A stretch of DNA of 6,093 nt, taken from contig JAICTU010000522.1 in NCBI GenBank assembly GCA_025936205.1, positions 1 through 6,093 on the forward strand, in the 5' to 3' direction. This DNA comes from Polyangiaceae bacterium. Lineage in GTDB: Bacteria; Myxococcota; Polyangia; Polyangiales; Polyangiaceae. The notes under the pieces are model-generated. The model ran no database searches. It was given only the letters and a program-made list of their open reading frames with translations, and was not told the DNA's origin. The first letter of the stretch is position 1. Each line of letters opens with the position of its first letter. This document shows, piece by piece, positions 1-5,253 of the stretch. Both the position numbers and the translations under genes were made by a program.

Positions 1-337
1 GATAGAGCCGGCGCGCGACCGAGATCTCAGGGTAGTCGCGGTACATCTCCGGGAGCGTCGCGGCATAGCCAGCGTCGCTGTTGTCGAAGGTCAGGATGAC
101 CTCTGCCAAGCCGTGGGCCGGGCGAGACTCGGAGCCGCTGAAGATGACGTCATCCATCGACCGGCCACGCAGGTGCTTGGCGCTCTGCTCGCCCATGCAC
201 CAGCGAAGCGCGTCCACGATGTTCGACTTGCCGCAGCCGTTCGGCCCGACGATTCCGATCACGTCATGATCGAAGTGGATAACTGTCCGGTCCACGAAGG
301 ACTTGAAACCGGAGATCTCCAACTTCTTTATATGCAT
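1..337 (-). CDS. smc: Chromosome partition protein SMC, N-terminal part (runs off the left edge)
   Basis: SMC is the ATPase subunit of the bacterial condensin that loads on DNA with ScpA/ScpB and organises and segregates the chromosome. Only the first 112 codons are present, all from the N-terminal half of the ATPase head. The start MHIKKLEISGFKSF is the standard SMC opening. Walker A is GPNGCGKS at residues 31-38, the Q-loop glutamine is Q51 in GEQS, and R57 in LRG sits where the B. subtilis SMC arginine finger lies. DDVIFSGS (62-69) and LAEVILTFDN also match the family. The ATG at 337 is chosen because it gives exactly the family N-terminus. Its ribosome binding site is weak: GGGA at 346-343 lies 5 nt away and AAAGG at 356-352 lies 14 nt away. 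The coiled coil, hinge, Walker B and signature motif lie outside the window. The gene is divergent from the FmdB-family gene. Confidence 0.96.
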   Translation of the reverse strand, partial: MHIKKLEISGFKSFVDRTVIHFDHDVIGIVGPNGCGKSNIVDALRWCMGEQSAKHLRGRSMDDVIFSGSESRPAHGLAEVILTFDNSDAGYAATLPEMYRDYPEISVARRLY

Positions 338-425
338 GTCGGTCCCGCAGACCTTTCTACGTGCCCTTGGCGAAGGGTAGTTGAGCCGACCGGACGTAAC
401 CAGCCGTTTCCCGATCAGTGACCAT

Positions 426-449
426 ATGTGGCAGTACAGTGCCCCACAT
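426..449. repeat. Imperfect inverted repeat or hairpin in the smc leader
   Basis: ATGTGGCA (426-433) pairs with TGCC at 440-443 and ACAT at 446-449, with two C residues (444-445) bulged and a 6-nt loop (434-439). It would form a stem-loop in the proposed smc leader RNA, or act as a DNA dyad. No U-run follows on either strand, so it does not look like a terminator. Confidence 0.35.
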
Positions 450-461
450 GACAACGTCATG
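447..461. repeat. 15-bp inverted repeat overlapping the candidate smc -10 and start site
   Basis: CATGAC at 447-452 and GTCATG at 456-461 are perfect reverse complements around a 3-bp centre (AAC). The spacing of half-sites suits a dimeric DNA-binding protein. The position over the proposed -10 and transcription start would suit repression of smc, but this is inference: 6-bp arms can occur by chance. Confidence 0.4.
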
Positions 462-486
462 ATACACGCGGGAGCGAACGATACAA
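459..486 (-). promoter_or_regulatory. Candidate sigma-70-type promoter for smc
   Basis: On the minus strand TTGTAT (486-481) is followed, after 16 nt, by TATCAT (464-459), which matches the TATAAT consensus at 5 of 6 positions. The -35 matches TTGACA at only 3 of 6. Transcription would begin near 452, giving a leader of about 115 nt before the smc ATG. It is the best promoter-like pair I see on this strand in the divergent region. The -10 box overlaps a short dyad (447-461). Confidence 0.4.
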
Positions 487-488
487 GC

Positions 489-504
489 GTTCATGTGACT
501 GAAC
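489..504. repeat. 16-bp inverted repeat just upstream of the candidate smc -35
   Basis: GTTCA (489-493) and TGAAC (500-504) are perfect reverse complements separated by 6 bp. It lies 3 bp beyond the outer end of the proposed smc -35 box, a place where activators or repressors bind. The half-site order (GTTC before GAAC) is opposite to the Gram-positive LexA box, and the minus strand does not fit my recollection of the myxobacterial LexA consensus, so I do not assign a regulator. Confidence 0.3.
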
Positions 505-569
505 ATCAAATGAGTAGCTCGATCCCACGAACTCTTCAGCTCGGCTCGCCCAACCTCCTTCGGGAAGCG

Positions 570-596
570 TTGACAGGTCGAGAAATGCGATACATT
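570..596 (+). promoter_or_regulatory. Possible promoter of the FmdB-family gene (weak)
   Basis: A perfect TTGACA at 570-575 is followed by TACATT (591-596), matching TATAAT at 4 of 6 positions, with a short 15-bp spacer. The start site would fall near 603, downstream of the good ribosome binding site GAGGA at 598-602, so this promoter would give an almost leaderless message that lacks it. Either the -10 is elsewhere or the TTGACA is coincidental. Confidence 0.25.
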
Positions 597-611
597 TGAG
601 GACCCGCGCCA

Positions 612-977
612 ATGACCTACGAATACGCCTGTGAAGCATGTGGCCACCAGTGGGAGGCCGAGCAGTCAATCAAAGACGCGCCGCTCAAGGCGTGCGTGGC
701 TTGTGGCAGGGAAAAGGCAAAGCGCCTGGTCTCGGGCGGCACCGGGTTCTTACTCAAGGGCGGCGGCTGGTACGCTGACCTGTATTCGAGCTCGAGTAAG
801 TCCGGAGGCGCCGCCAGCTCGGGCGAGTCGCCGGCCGCCAACAAGTCGGCCGGGGACAGCGCGGCGGCCAGCAAGTCTGACAGCAGCGGCGACGCTGCCA
901 CCAAGTCGTCCGCGAGCACAGAGAGCAAGCCCGCCAAGCCCGCCGAGACGAAAGCCTCGAGCCCACCGTCGACCTAG
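612..977 (+). CDS. FmdB-family zinc-ribbon protein with long Ser/Ala/Lys-rich tail
   Basis: A 121-residue protein. The N-terminus MTYEYACEACGHQWE is typical of the FmdB family of putative regulatory proteins (the CxxC_CxxC_SSSS family). Two CxxC knuckles, C7/C10 and C28/C31, would bind one zinc ion. The LVSGGTGFLLKGGGWYADLY block (39-58) and the SSSS run (59-62) complete the family signature. Residues 63-121 form a low-complexity tail rich in Ser, Ala, Lys, Gly and, at the end, Pro, surely disordered, with no recognisable domain. The family was named for a gene near formamidase in Methylophilus; its biochemical role is not established and I do not propose one. The ATG is supported by GAGGA at 598-602, 9 nt upstream. 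It diverges from smc and ends 99 bp before hisC, so it may or may not be cotranscribed with the hisC operon; I see no convincing terminator between them. Soluble and cytoplasmic, with no signal peptide. Confidence 0.9.
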   Translation: MTYEYACEACGHQWEAEQSIKDAPLKACVACGREKAKRLVSGGTGFLLKGGGWYADLYSSSSKSGGAASSGESPAANKSAGDSAAASKSDSSGDAATKSSASTESKPAKPAETKASSPPST

Positions 978-1049
978 TCTTCTCAGAGAGAGCTTCGCCC
1001 GGGCCCCACGCCAATGGGGATGCATCCGCCGAGACCGGCGTCGACCTAG
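967..1049. repeat. 11-bp direct repeat at the fmdB-like stop and in the gap before hisC
   Basis: CGTCGACCTAG occurs at 967-977, where its TAG is the stop codon of the FmdB-family gene, and again at 1039-1049. The offset is 72 bp. It may be the trace of a small duplication or chance similarity. The intervening bases are not obviously repeated. Confidence 0.5.
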
Positions 1050-1076
1050 AGCGAGGATGTCGGCTAGGCTTGGCCA

Positions 1077-2168
1077 ATGACCAATTGGGTCACTCCCAGC
1101 ATCGAACAAATCCGTCCCTATCAGCCCGGCACCCCGATTGAAGAGGTGGCCCGCCGGCTCGGGGCAGACGCCCCGCCAGAAATCATCAAGCTCGCTTCCA
1201 ACGAGAATCCGCTGGGGCCGAGCCCTCGGGCGATCGCCGCCGCGCAGGCGGAGCTCGCCCGGGTGCATCGCTATCCGGAGTCGGAGGCGCCGCTCCTGCG
1301 CAGCGCTCTCGCCGCGCACCTCGGGGTGAGCGTGGAAGAGATCGTGCTAGGCAACGGTTCGAACGAGCTGCTGGAGCTGCTCGTTCGAACGTTCTGCTCG
1401 GGCGATCAGCGCGTGGTGTTCGCGGAGCCGTCGTTCGTGGTCTATCGCCTGGCGTGCCTCGCGCACGGCGTGCCGTTCACCGAGGTTGCTCTGGACGGCT
1501 ATACCCATGATCTGCCCGCGATGGCGCGCGCCGTGGGGCCCGCGACGCGACTCGTCTTCATCGCGAACCCCAACAATCCGACGGGGACCCACGTTGGCGA
1601 CAAGGCGTTGAAGACGTTTCTCGAGGCAATGCCTAGGGACGTGCTGGTGGTGCTCGACGAAGCGTACGCCGAGTACACCGACGCTGCCGACTACCCGGAT
1701 GGCTTGCGGTTCCGGAAGCTCCATCCGAACACCATCGTCGTGCGTACCTTCTCCAAGATCTACGGCCTGGCCGGGCTGCGCTTGGGCTACGCCGTCCTGC
1801 CGCGCGAGCTGGCAGGCTACGTTCACCGCGTGCGGGCACCTTTCAACGTGAGCAGCGTCGCCCAGGCCGCGGGTGTTGCCGCGCTGACGGATCGGGAGCA
1901 CGTGGCCCGGAGCCGAGCCTTGAATCTGGCCGAAAAGGCCTTCATGCAGCAGAAGCTGGAGGCCCTGGGCCTGGCGGTCGTGCCGAGCCAGGCCAATTTC
2001 GTGCTGGTGAACGTCGCTCGGCCCGCGGCGGCCGTATATGAGGCGATGTTGACCCATGGAGTCATCGTGCGCGCCATTCCCCCTCTGCCATCGATGCTGC
2101 GGATCAGCCTCGGTACCCGCTACGAGAACGAACGCTGTCTCGCTGCCTTGCAGGCGGTGCTCGGGTGA
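1077..2168 (+). CDS. hisC: Histidinol-phosphate / aromatic aminotransferase (HisC family)
   Basis: PLP-dependent class I/II aminotransferase of the HisC type, 363 residues, full length. In histidine synthesis it converts imidazole-acetol phosphate plus glutamate to histidinol phosphate; HisC-type enzymes next to aromatic genes can also transaminate phenylpyruvate, hydroxyphenylpyruvate or prephenate. Visible motifs: SNENPLGPSP (41-50), HRYPE (64-68), the cofactor-contacting NPNNPTG (164-170), DEAY (194-197), the Schiff-base lysine K227 in TFSKIYGLAGLRLGY with R235 nearby, and the substrate-carboxylate arginine R342 in LRISLG. The N-terminus (IRPYQPGTPIEEV) is the usual HisC opening. The ATG at 1077 has only a weak AGG at 1066-1068, 8 nt upstream. 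The stop overlaps the next gene by 4 bp. Context with cmk and rpsA points to the aromatic supraoperon and so to a possible aromatic role; sequence alone cannot separate the two substrates. Confidence 0.93.
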   Translation: MTNWVTPSIEQIRPYQPGTPIEEVARRLGADAPPEIIKLASNENPLGPSPRAIAAAQAELARVHRYPESEAPLLRSALAAHLGVSVEEIVLGNGSNELLELLVRTFCSGDQRVVFAEPSFVVYRLACLAHGVPFTEVALDGYTHDLPAMARAVGPATRLVFIANPNNPTGTHVGDKALKTFLEAMPRDVLVVLDEAYAEYTDAADYPDGLRFRKLHPNTIVVRTFSKIYGLAGLRLGYAVLPRELAGYVHRVRAPFNVSSVAQAAGVAALTDREHVARSRALNLAEKAFMQQKLEALGLAVVPSQANFVLVNVARPAAAVYEAMLTHGVIVRAIPPLPSMLRISLGTRYENERCLAALQAVLG

Positions 2169-3202
2169 AGTTGCGCGCCAGCTGGGCGAAAGCGCTGACG
2201 CTCGCGCTGCTCCAGCTGTCCTGTGGAAAAGGGCCGGAAGTGATCCTGCGGACGGCTGCAGGCGCCAAAGTGACCGCGGCCGACATCGATCGCGAGCCGC
2301 TGCAGCTGTTGCCGCCCGGCAGTATTGCCTGGCTTCATCTCGACGTGAGCACCAGCGGGCAGTCAGACCTGGGCCAGTACCTGCTGTCCGATCTGGAGGC
2401 GCGTTTCCCGATGCCGGAAAATGCGGGCTTTTCGCTCCGGCGCGACGTGACGCAGCTGAATCTGGCCGCCTATTCGCTGCAGGGCCTGGACTTCGCCGGC
2501 GTGGCGATCGGCTCGTTCGACGCCGCCAAGATCTCCGCGGCTGCGCTCGAATATCACGGCGGCCCGCTCGCTCCCCAGCTGATGAAGTCGGAATACGCGG
2601 GGCGTACGCTGTTCACGGCGCAGAACATCGGGTTTTCGATCCTGACTCCGCATACCGCGCTGTTCGGCAACGACGTGGGCATGCGCCGCTGCCTGGACCG
2701 CATCGCCGACGCGCGTGTCGCAGATGATCTACCGGCCTGGGTGAAGGAGCTGATGGGCACGCCCAATGCCGCATTCTCCTTCGGCGGCGACCTCTCCGGC
2801 AACGCGGTCACCGCGACGCTTCCGCGACGGCTCGCTCTGCTGGAGGGGGCTTCACAGCTGCGAGTCGTCGGCAACTTCACACCACCGGGCGTCAATTTGG
2901 CCGCGACGATCCAGCATGCGGATCCCACCGCGGCCCGACACAGCGCCACTGCGCTGCGGGAGGTCGGCGGCAGCGTCAACGTGTACGCTCAGCTGCTCGG
3001 CCTCGGGCAACCCATCCGCAAGCTCGAGACCCAGGCAGTGGGGAACGATGCGCAGTTGGTGATCGCTGTGGAAGGCGAAGCCATCAAAGTGTTGATGAAG
3101 CGCTTCCTCCCGGCACCGCCACCTTTGGTACAACACTCCGGCCCTGGCTGGGCGGATCAGGCTCCCCCTGTTCCCGAAGGCGTGGCACGAGTCACCCCAT
3201 GA
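2165..3202 (+). CDS. Hypothetical exported protein, possible lipoprotein, related to the gene after cmk
   Basis: I do not recognise a named family with confidence. The 345-residue product begins with a short basic-hydrophobic signal-like segment (MKLRASWAKALTLALLQLSC, residues 1-20). C20 could be lipidated, but L-Q-L-S-C is a poor lipobox (Gln at -3, Leu at -2). The mature region is soluble with alternating hydrophobic stretches: LLPPGSIAWLHLDV (48-61), AGFSLRRDVTQL (87-98), AGRTLFTAQNIGFSILTPHTAL (about 145-166), a GGD segment (207-209) and QAVGNDAQLVIAV (290-302), ending in a Pro-rich tail. Several of these recur in the same order in the gene at 3938-4951, so both probably share a fold; the pattern recalls DUF3352-like proteins, but that is only an impression. 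The GTG start at 2165 overlaps the hisC TGA, with AGGCGG at 2152-2157 as a weak ribosome site. The stop overlaps the cmk ATG. It occupies the place where tyrA/aroA stand in the usual supraoperon, but has no resemblance to either. Confidence 0.82.
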   Translation: MKLRASWAKALTLALLQLSCGKGPEVILRTAAGAKVTAADIDREPLQLLPPGSIAWLHLDVSTSGQSDLGQYLLSDLEARFPMPENAGFSLRRDVTQLNLAAYSLQGLDFAGVAIGSFDAAKISAAALEYHGGPLAPQLMKSEYAGRTLFTAQNIGFSILTPHTALFGNDVGMRRCLDRIADARVADDLPAWVKELMGTPNAAFSFGGDLSGNAVTATLPRRLALLEGASQLRVVGNFTPPGVNLAATIQHADPTAARHSATALREVGGSVNVYAQLLGLGQPIRKLETQAVGNDAQLVIAVEGEAIKVLMKRFLPAPPPLVQHSGPGWADQAPPVPEGVARVTP

Positions 3203-3903
3203 GCAGAACCCGACCCATCGTCGCGATCGACGGCCCCGCCGGATCCGGCAAGACCACGGTCTCGCGCCTCGTGGCGCAACGCCTCGGCTACGTCGTGCTC
3301 GACACGGGTGCCCTGTATCGAACGCTGGCGCTGGCCACGAGCCGGGCCGGGCTGGAGCCGGGGCGAGACGATCTGGGCGCTTTCTGCGAGCAGCTGGTCG
3401 CGCGCGGCGCGATTGTCTTCGAACCGGCAGCCGATGGCGTGAGCCGCGTGCTGCTGGACGGGGAAGATGTATCGCTCCTGATCCGCACGCCCGAAATGAG
3501 CTCACGGGCGAGTGTCGTCTCGGCGCTGCCGCCCGTGCGCAAGGCGTTGCTCGACTTGCAGCGCTCGATGGGGCAGGGGGGCGGAGTGGTGGTCGAAGGC
3601 CGCGACATTGGCAGCGTTGTGTTTCCAGACGCCGAGTCCAAGTTCTTCCTCACAGCCAGCCTCGACCGCCGGGCAGAGCGCCGCTTCCACGAGCTGACGA
3701 CCCGTGATCCCCCGACCCTGGGGGCAGTGAAGAACCAGGTCGCGGAGCGCGATCAACGCGATTCAGAGCGCGCCGTCGCCCCGCTGTTGCAGGCCCAGGA
3801 CGCCGAATTCCTGGACAGCAGCGATCTCGGCATCGAGCAGGTGGTCGAACGCATCGTGAGCTCGGTGCGGCGCACCGAAGCCAAGTTGAAAGCCAGCCCC
3901 TGA
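3199..3903 (+). CDS. cmk: Cytidylate kinase
   Basis: Cytosolic (d)CMP kinase: transfers phosphate from ATP to CMP or dCMP, supplying CDP/dCDP for RNA, DNA and phospholipid synthesis. Length of 234 residues is normal for the bacterial long-form enzyme. Visible features: the P-loop GPAGSGKTT (12-20), the LDTGALYR nucleotide-site motif (34-41), the R103-SVVSALPPVRKALLDLQR block, VVEGRDIGSVVFPDA (131-145) carrying the conserved R135 and D136, FFLTAS (149-154), and the lid/CMP-site segment RDQRDSERAVAPL (184-196), with arginines and aspartates as in E. coli Cmk. The ATG at 3199 shares ATGA with the stop of the preceding gene, which indicates translational coupling; there is no good independent ribosome binding site. 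The gene is followed after 34 bp by another hypothetical gene and then by rpsA, a very widespread cmk-rpsA neighbourhood. Confidence 0.97.
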   Translation: MSRTRPIVAIDGPAGSGKTTVSRLVAQRLGYVVLDTGALYRTLALATSRAGLEPGRDDLGAFCEQLVARGAIVFEPAADGVSRVLLDGEDVSLLIRTPEMSSRASVVSALPPVRKALLDLQRSMGQGGGVVVEGRDIGSVVFPDAESKFFLTASLDRRAERRFHELTTRDPPTLGAVKNQVAERDQRDSERAVAPLLQAQDAEFLDSSDLGIEQVVERIVSSVRRTEAKLKASP

Positions 3904-3937
3904 GCCGCTGAGATACTGAACCTCTGGTCGAGTAGCG

Positions 3938-4951
3938 ATGGTGAGCACGGAAGAGCGGCGCGGAATCTCATTCCGCAAGCTGGCGTGGGCGGGCGTGATC
4001 TTCACGGCCCTGGCGAGCGTGGGCGCCTGGGTAGCCTATGCGCAGCTGGTGCACTACCGACGTTGCGCCGTGGAACACTTGCCGCCGGAAACGCAGCTCG
4101 TGGCACGCCTGGACGTGGAGCAAGTGGTGCTGTTCGAGCCCGTTCGGCGGCATCTGATTCCGTTGATCGACCGCTTGCCGCTCGGCTCGGCTACCGCGAA
4201 CACCGAGGCCGAGCCCCGGCTGACGCGCTTGCGGCGCGACGCCGGCTTGAACCTCGGCCTCGATCTGCGGGAAGTCCTGGTCGCCACCACGCCCGGCGGG
4301 CGCTGGGTGCTGGTGCTCGGCGGCTTGTTCCGGCACGGGCTCGTCCCCGCCATCGAGCGCGAGTTGCAGGGCGAAGCCGCGAGCGGGTGGCGGCGCGTCG
4401 GGGATGCACTGGAGTTCACACCGTCCGGCGCGGCCTTCGCGCAGGCGACCGACGGCGCGTTGCTGCTGGCGAGCAGTCGTGCGCTGCTCGACGCGAGCCT
4501 GCCGAGTTCTGCTCGGTTTCGCGAGCTCGGCCTGGAGCGCGAAGGCGCCGGCAGCGCACTCATTGCGGGCCCAGTTCTGGACCGTTGGGCCTCCGAGGGT
4601 GAGGGTCCCCGGTGGCTCGGGACCCTGCAAAGCGCCGCCCTCGCCCTGAGGTTGAGCCGCGAGATCGAGATTGAAGTGCATGTCGCGCTCCGCGACGGCC
4701 CCTCCGCCGCAGCCCTGGCGGCGCGCGCAGGGCATGCGCCCGCCCCATCCAGCGCCGAACGCGCGCTCGACTCCTCGGCCGACAGCCTCGACCCCTGGGG
4801 CTTTCTGGCTCGCGCGACCCACCCGCAGCTATCGGGAAATACGCTTCAATTCGTCAGCGTTTGGCGTCAGACCGAGCTCGATCGCGCAGCGCGAGAGCTC
4901 GCGGCGTGGTTGGAGCGTCGGCTTTCTGCCGCTTCGTCCAGCCCGAGCTGA
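3938..4951 (+). CDS. Hypothetical membrane-anchored protein, related to the gene before cmk
   Basis: A 337-residue protein of no family I can name with confidence. Residues 1-14 are basic and are followed by one hydrophobic helix (about 15-38, LAWAGVIFTALASVGAWVAY...), so it is predicted to be a single-pass protein with its C-terminal domain in the periplasm. The domain starts HLPPETQLVARLDV (47-60), continues with AGLNLGLDLREVLVA (102-116), RWVLVLGGLF (122-131), a GDALEFTPSGAAFAQATDGALLLAS stretch (about 155-179), ALIAGPVLDRW (207-217), and LSGNTLQFVSVW (298-309), and ends in a Ser-rich tail. Order and spacing parallel the protein at 2165-3202. The ATG at 3938 is followed immediately by an in-frame GTG at 3941, which could be the real start; neither has a good ribosome site, and translation may depend on the upstream operon, whose cmk stop is 34 bp away. 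Function unknown; the membrane helix suggests an envelope role. Confidence 0.8.
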   Translation: MVSTEERRGISFRKLAWAGVIFTALASVGAWVAYAQLVHYRRCAVEHLPPETQLVARLDVEQVVLFEPVRRHLIPLIDRLPLGSATANTEAEPRLTRLRRDAGLNLGLDLREVLVATTPGGRWVLVLGGLFRHGLVPAIERELQGEAASGWRRVGDALEFTPSGAAFAQATDGALLLASSRALLDASLPSSARFRELGLEREGAGSALIAGPVLDRWASEGEGPRWLGTLQSAALALRLSREIEIEVHVALRDGPSAAALAARAGHAPAPSSAERALDSSADSLDPWGFLARATHPQLSGNTLQFVSVWRQTELDRAARELAAWLERRLSAASSSPS

Positions 4952-5040
4952 GGTGAGCCTTGGGTCGCGAGCCCAAAGTCGCTGCCAGGGTGGTGGCGAG
5001 GTCCAGGAGGGGCTACAATCTACCCCCCGCGACGGTCAGG

Positions 5041-5071
5041 CTCCCCGTGATAGCCGGGGAGTTTCTGGTTT
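5041..5071 (+). terminator. Likely intrinsic terminator of the upstream operon (or attenuator before rpsA)
   Basis: CTCCCCG (5041-5047) pairs perfectly with CGGGGAG (5055-5061), a 7-bp GC-rich stem with a 7-nt loop, followed at once by a T-rich run (TTTCTGGTTT, 5062-5071). It lies about 90 bp after the stop at 4951. The T-tract is broken by CTGG, so termination may be partial and some read-through into rpsA is possible. Confidence 0.55.
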
Positions 5072-5090
5072 GTGCGGCGTTTCTGGTTTG
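5061..5090. repeat. Two tandem copies of a 12-bp repeat, 18-bp period
   Basis: GTTTCTGGTTTG occurs exactly at 5061-5072 and 5079-5090. The following bases (TGCGGC, then ACGCGGC) are similar, so the unit is effectively an 18-bp tandem repeat. The first copy forms the T-tract of the terminator and the second contains the -35-like TTGACG of the candidate rpsA promoter. A shortened relative (ATTCTGG) lies at 5190-5196. Confidence 0.8.
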
Positions 5091-5116
5091 ACGCGGCCGG
5101 GGCCGCACGTTACGTG
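5088..5116 (+). promoter_or_regulatory. Candidate rpsA promoter with overlapping dyads
   Basis: TTGACG (5088-5093, 5 of 6 to consensus) is separated by 17 bp from TACGTG (5111-5116, a poor -10). The spacer holds a GC dyad, GCGGCC 5093-5098 with GGCCGC 5101-5106, and the -10 lies in a second, CACGT 5106-5110 with ACGTG 5112-5116. Transcription would begin near 5123 with a leader of about 130 nt. Confidence 0.3.
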
Positions 5117-5121
5117 GGCGC

Positions 5122-5202
5122 GCGCACATTTTTCCGTGCGCACTCACTTCAGCGAGGTTCTCCCTCGCACCCCCGAGGGGAGGCTGTCGATTCTGGCTCG
5201 AC
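5122..5202 (+). promoter_or_regulatory. String of three hairpins in the presumed rpsA leader
   Basis: Three stem-loops can be drawn by eye: GCGCAC (5122-5127) with GTGCGC (5136-5141), 8-nt loop; CCCTCG (5162-5167) with CGAGGG (5174-5179), extendable to 5160-5182 with one bulged G, loop of 6 nt; and GTCGA (5186-5190) with TCGAC (5198-5202), 7-nt loop. In E. coli the rpsA leader is structured and S1 represses its own translation through it; a similar role here is inference from position, not from sequence identity. Confidence 0.4.
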
Positions 5203-5234
5203 CGCCATCCCACCCCACCTGCAGCATTGAACAC

Positions 5235-5238
5235 GGAG
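5235..5238 (+). promoter_or_regulatory. Distant GGAG ribosome binding site of rpsA
   Basis: GGAG ends 15 nt before the ATG at 5254, much farther than the usual 5-9 nt, and the gap is AT-rich (TTAATAATCCAACCC). No closer Shine-Dalgarno exists. Poor Shine-Dalgarno placement with an unstructured A/U-rich stretch is known for E. coli rpsA and favours S1-dependent initiation. Confidence 0.45.
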
Positions 5239-5253
5239 TTAATAATCCAACCC

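Larger units (their letters stand above)
4952..5253 (+). other. Intergenic region before rpsA, rich in dyads and repeats
   Basis: No credible gene fits in these 302 bp; reading frames through it are short or shadows. It holds, in order: a weak stem-loop (TTGGG 4960-4964 with CCCAA 4972-4976, no U-run); a lone TACAAT at 5014-5019 resembling a -10 box but without a matching -35; a likely intrinsic terminator (5041-5071); a 12-bp direct repeat (5061-5090); a candidate rpsA promoter (5088-5116); GC dyads at 5093-5106 and 5106-5116; and three hairpins in the presumed leader (5122-5202). Confidence 0.75.

Noticed and set aside
81..421. Plus-strand frames across the smc head region
   Set aside because: They are antisense to the conserved SMC Walker A region.
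489..504. LexA (SOS) box
   Set aside because: The half-site orientation and flanking bases do not match the LexA consensus forms I know.
357..647. Small frames on both strands in the smc/FmdB divergent region
   Set aside because: They overlap one another and the FmdB start, lack ribosome sites, and the region looks regulatory.
1004..1040. Possible terminator between the FmdB-family gene and hisC
   Set aside because: Only short stems (CCCC/GGGG; CGCCG/CGGCG at 1027-1040) without a U-run, so not supported.
631..1080. 149-codon plus-strand frame ending in ATGA at the hisC start, including a mini-ORF MSARLGQ (1057-1080)
   Set aside because: The frame overlaps the clearly real FmdB-family gene in another frame, and its composition (Arg/Ala/Ser-rich) is that of a GC-rich shadow. 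The mini-ORF has no His or aromatic codons, so it is not a his-type attenuator peptide, and its GAGG abuts the ATG with no spacing.
750..1319. 189-codon minus-strand frame across the FmdB-family/hisC junction
   Set aside because: It covers conserved parts of two real genes on the other strand and is low-complexity Arg/Gly/Ala.
3968..4822. 284-codon minus-strand frame opposite the hypothetical gene after cmk
   Set aside because: The plus-strand frame has a sensible membrane helix, operon position and a related partner; the minus-strand product is Gln/Arg/Gly-rich without recognisable motifs.
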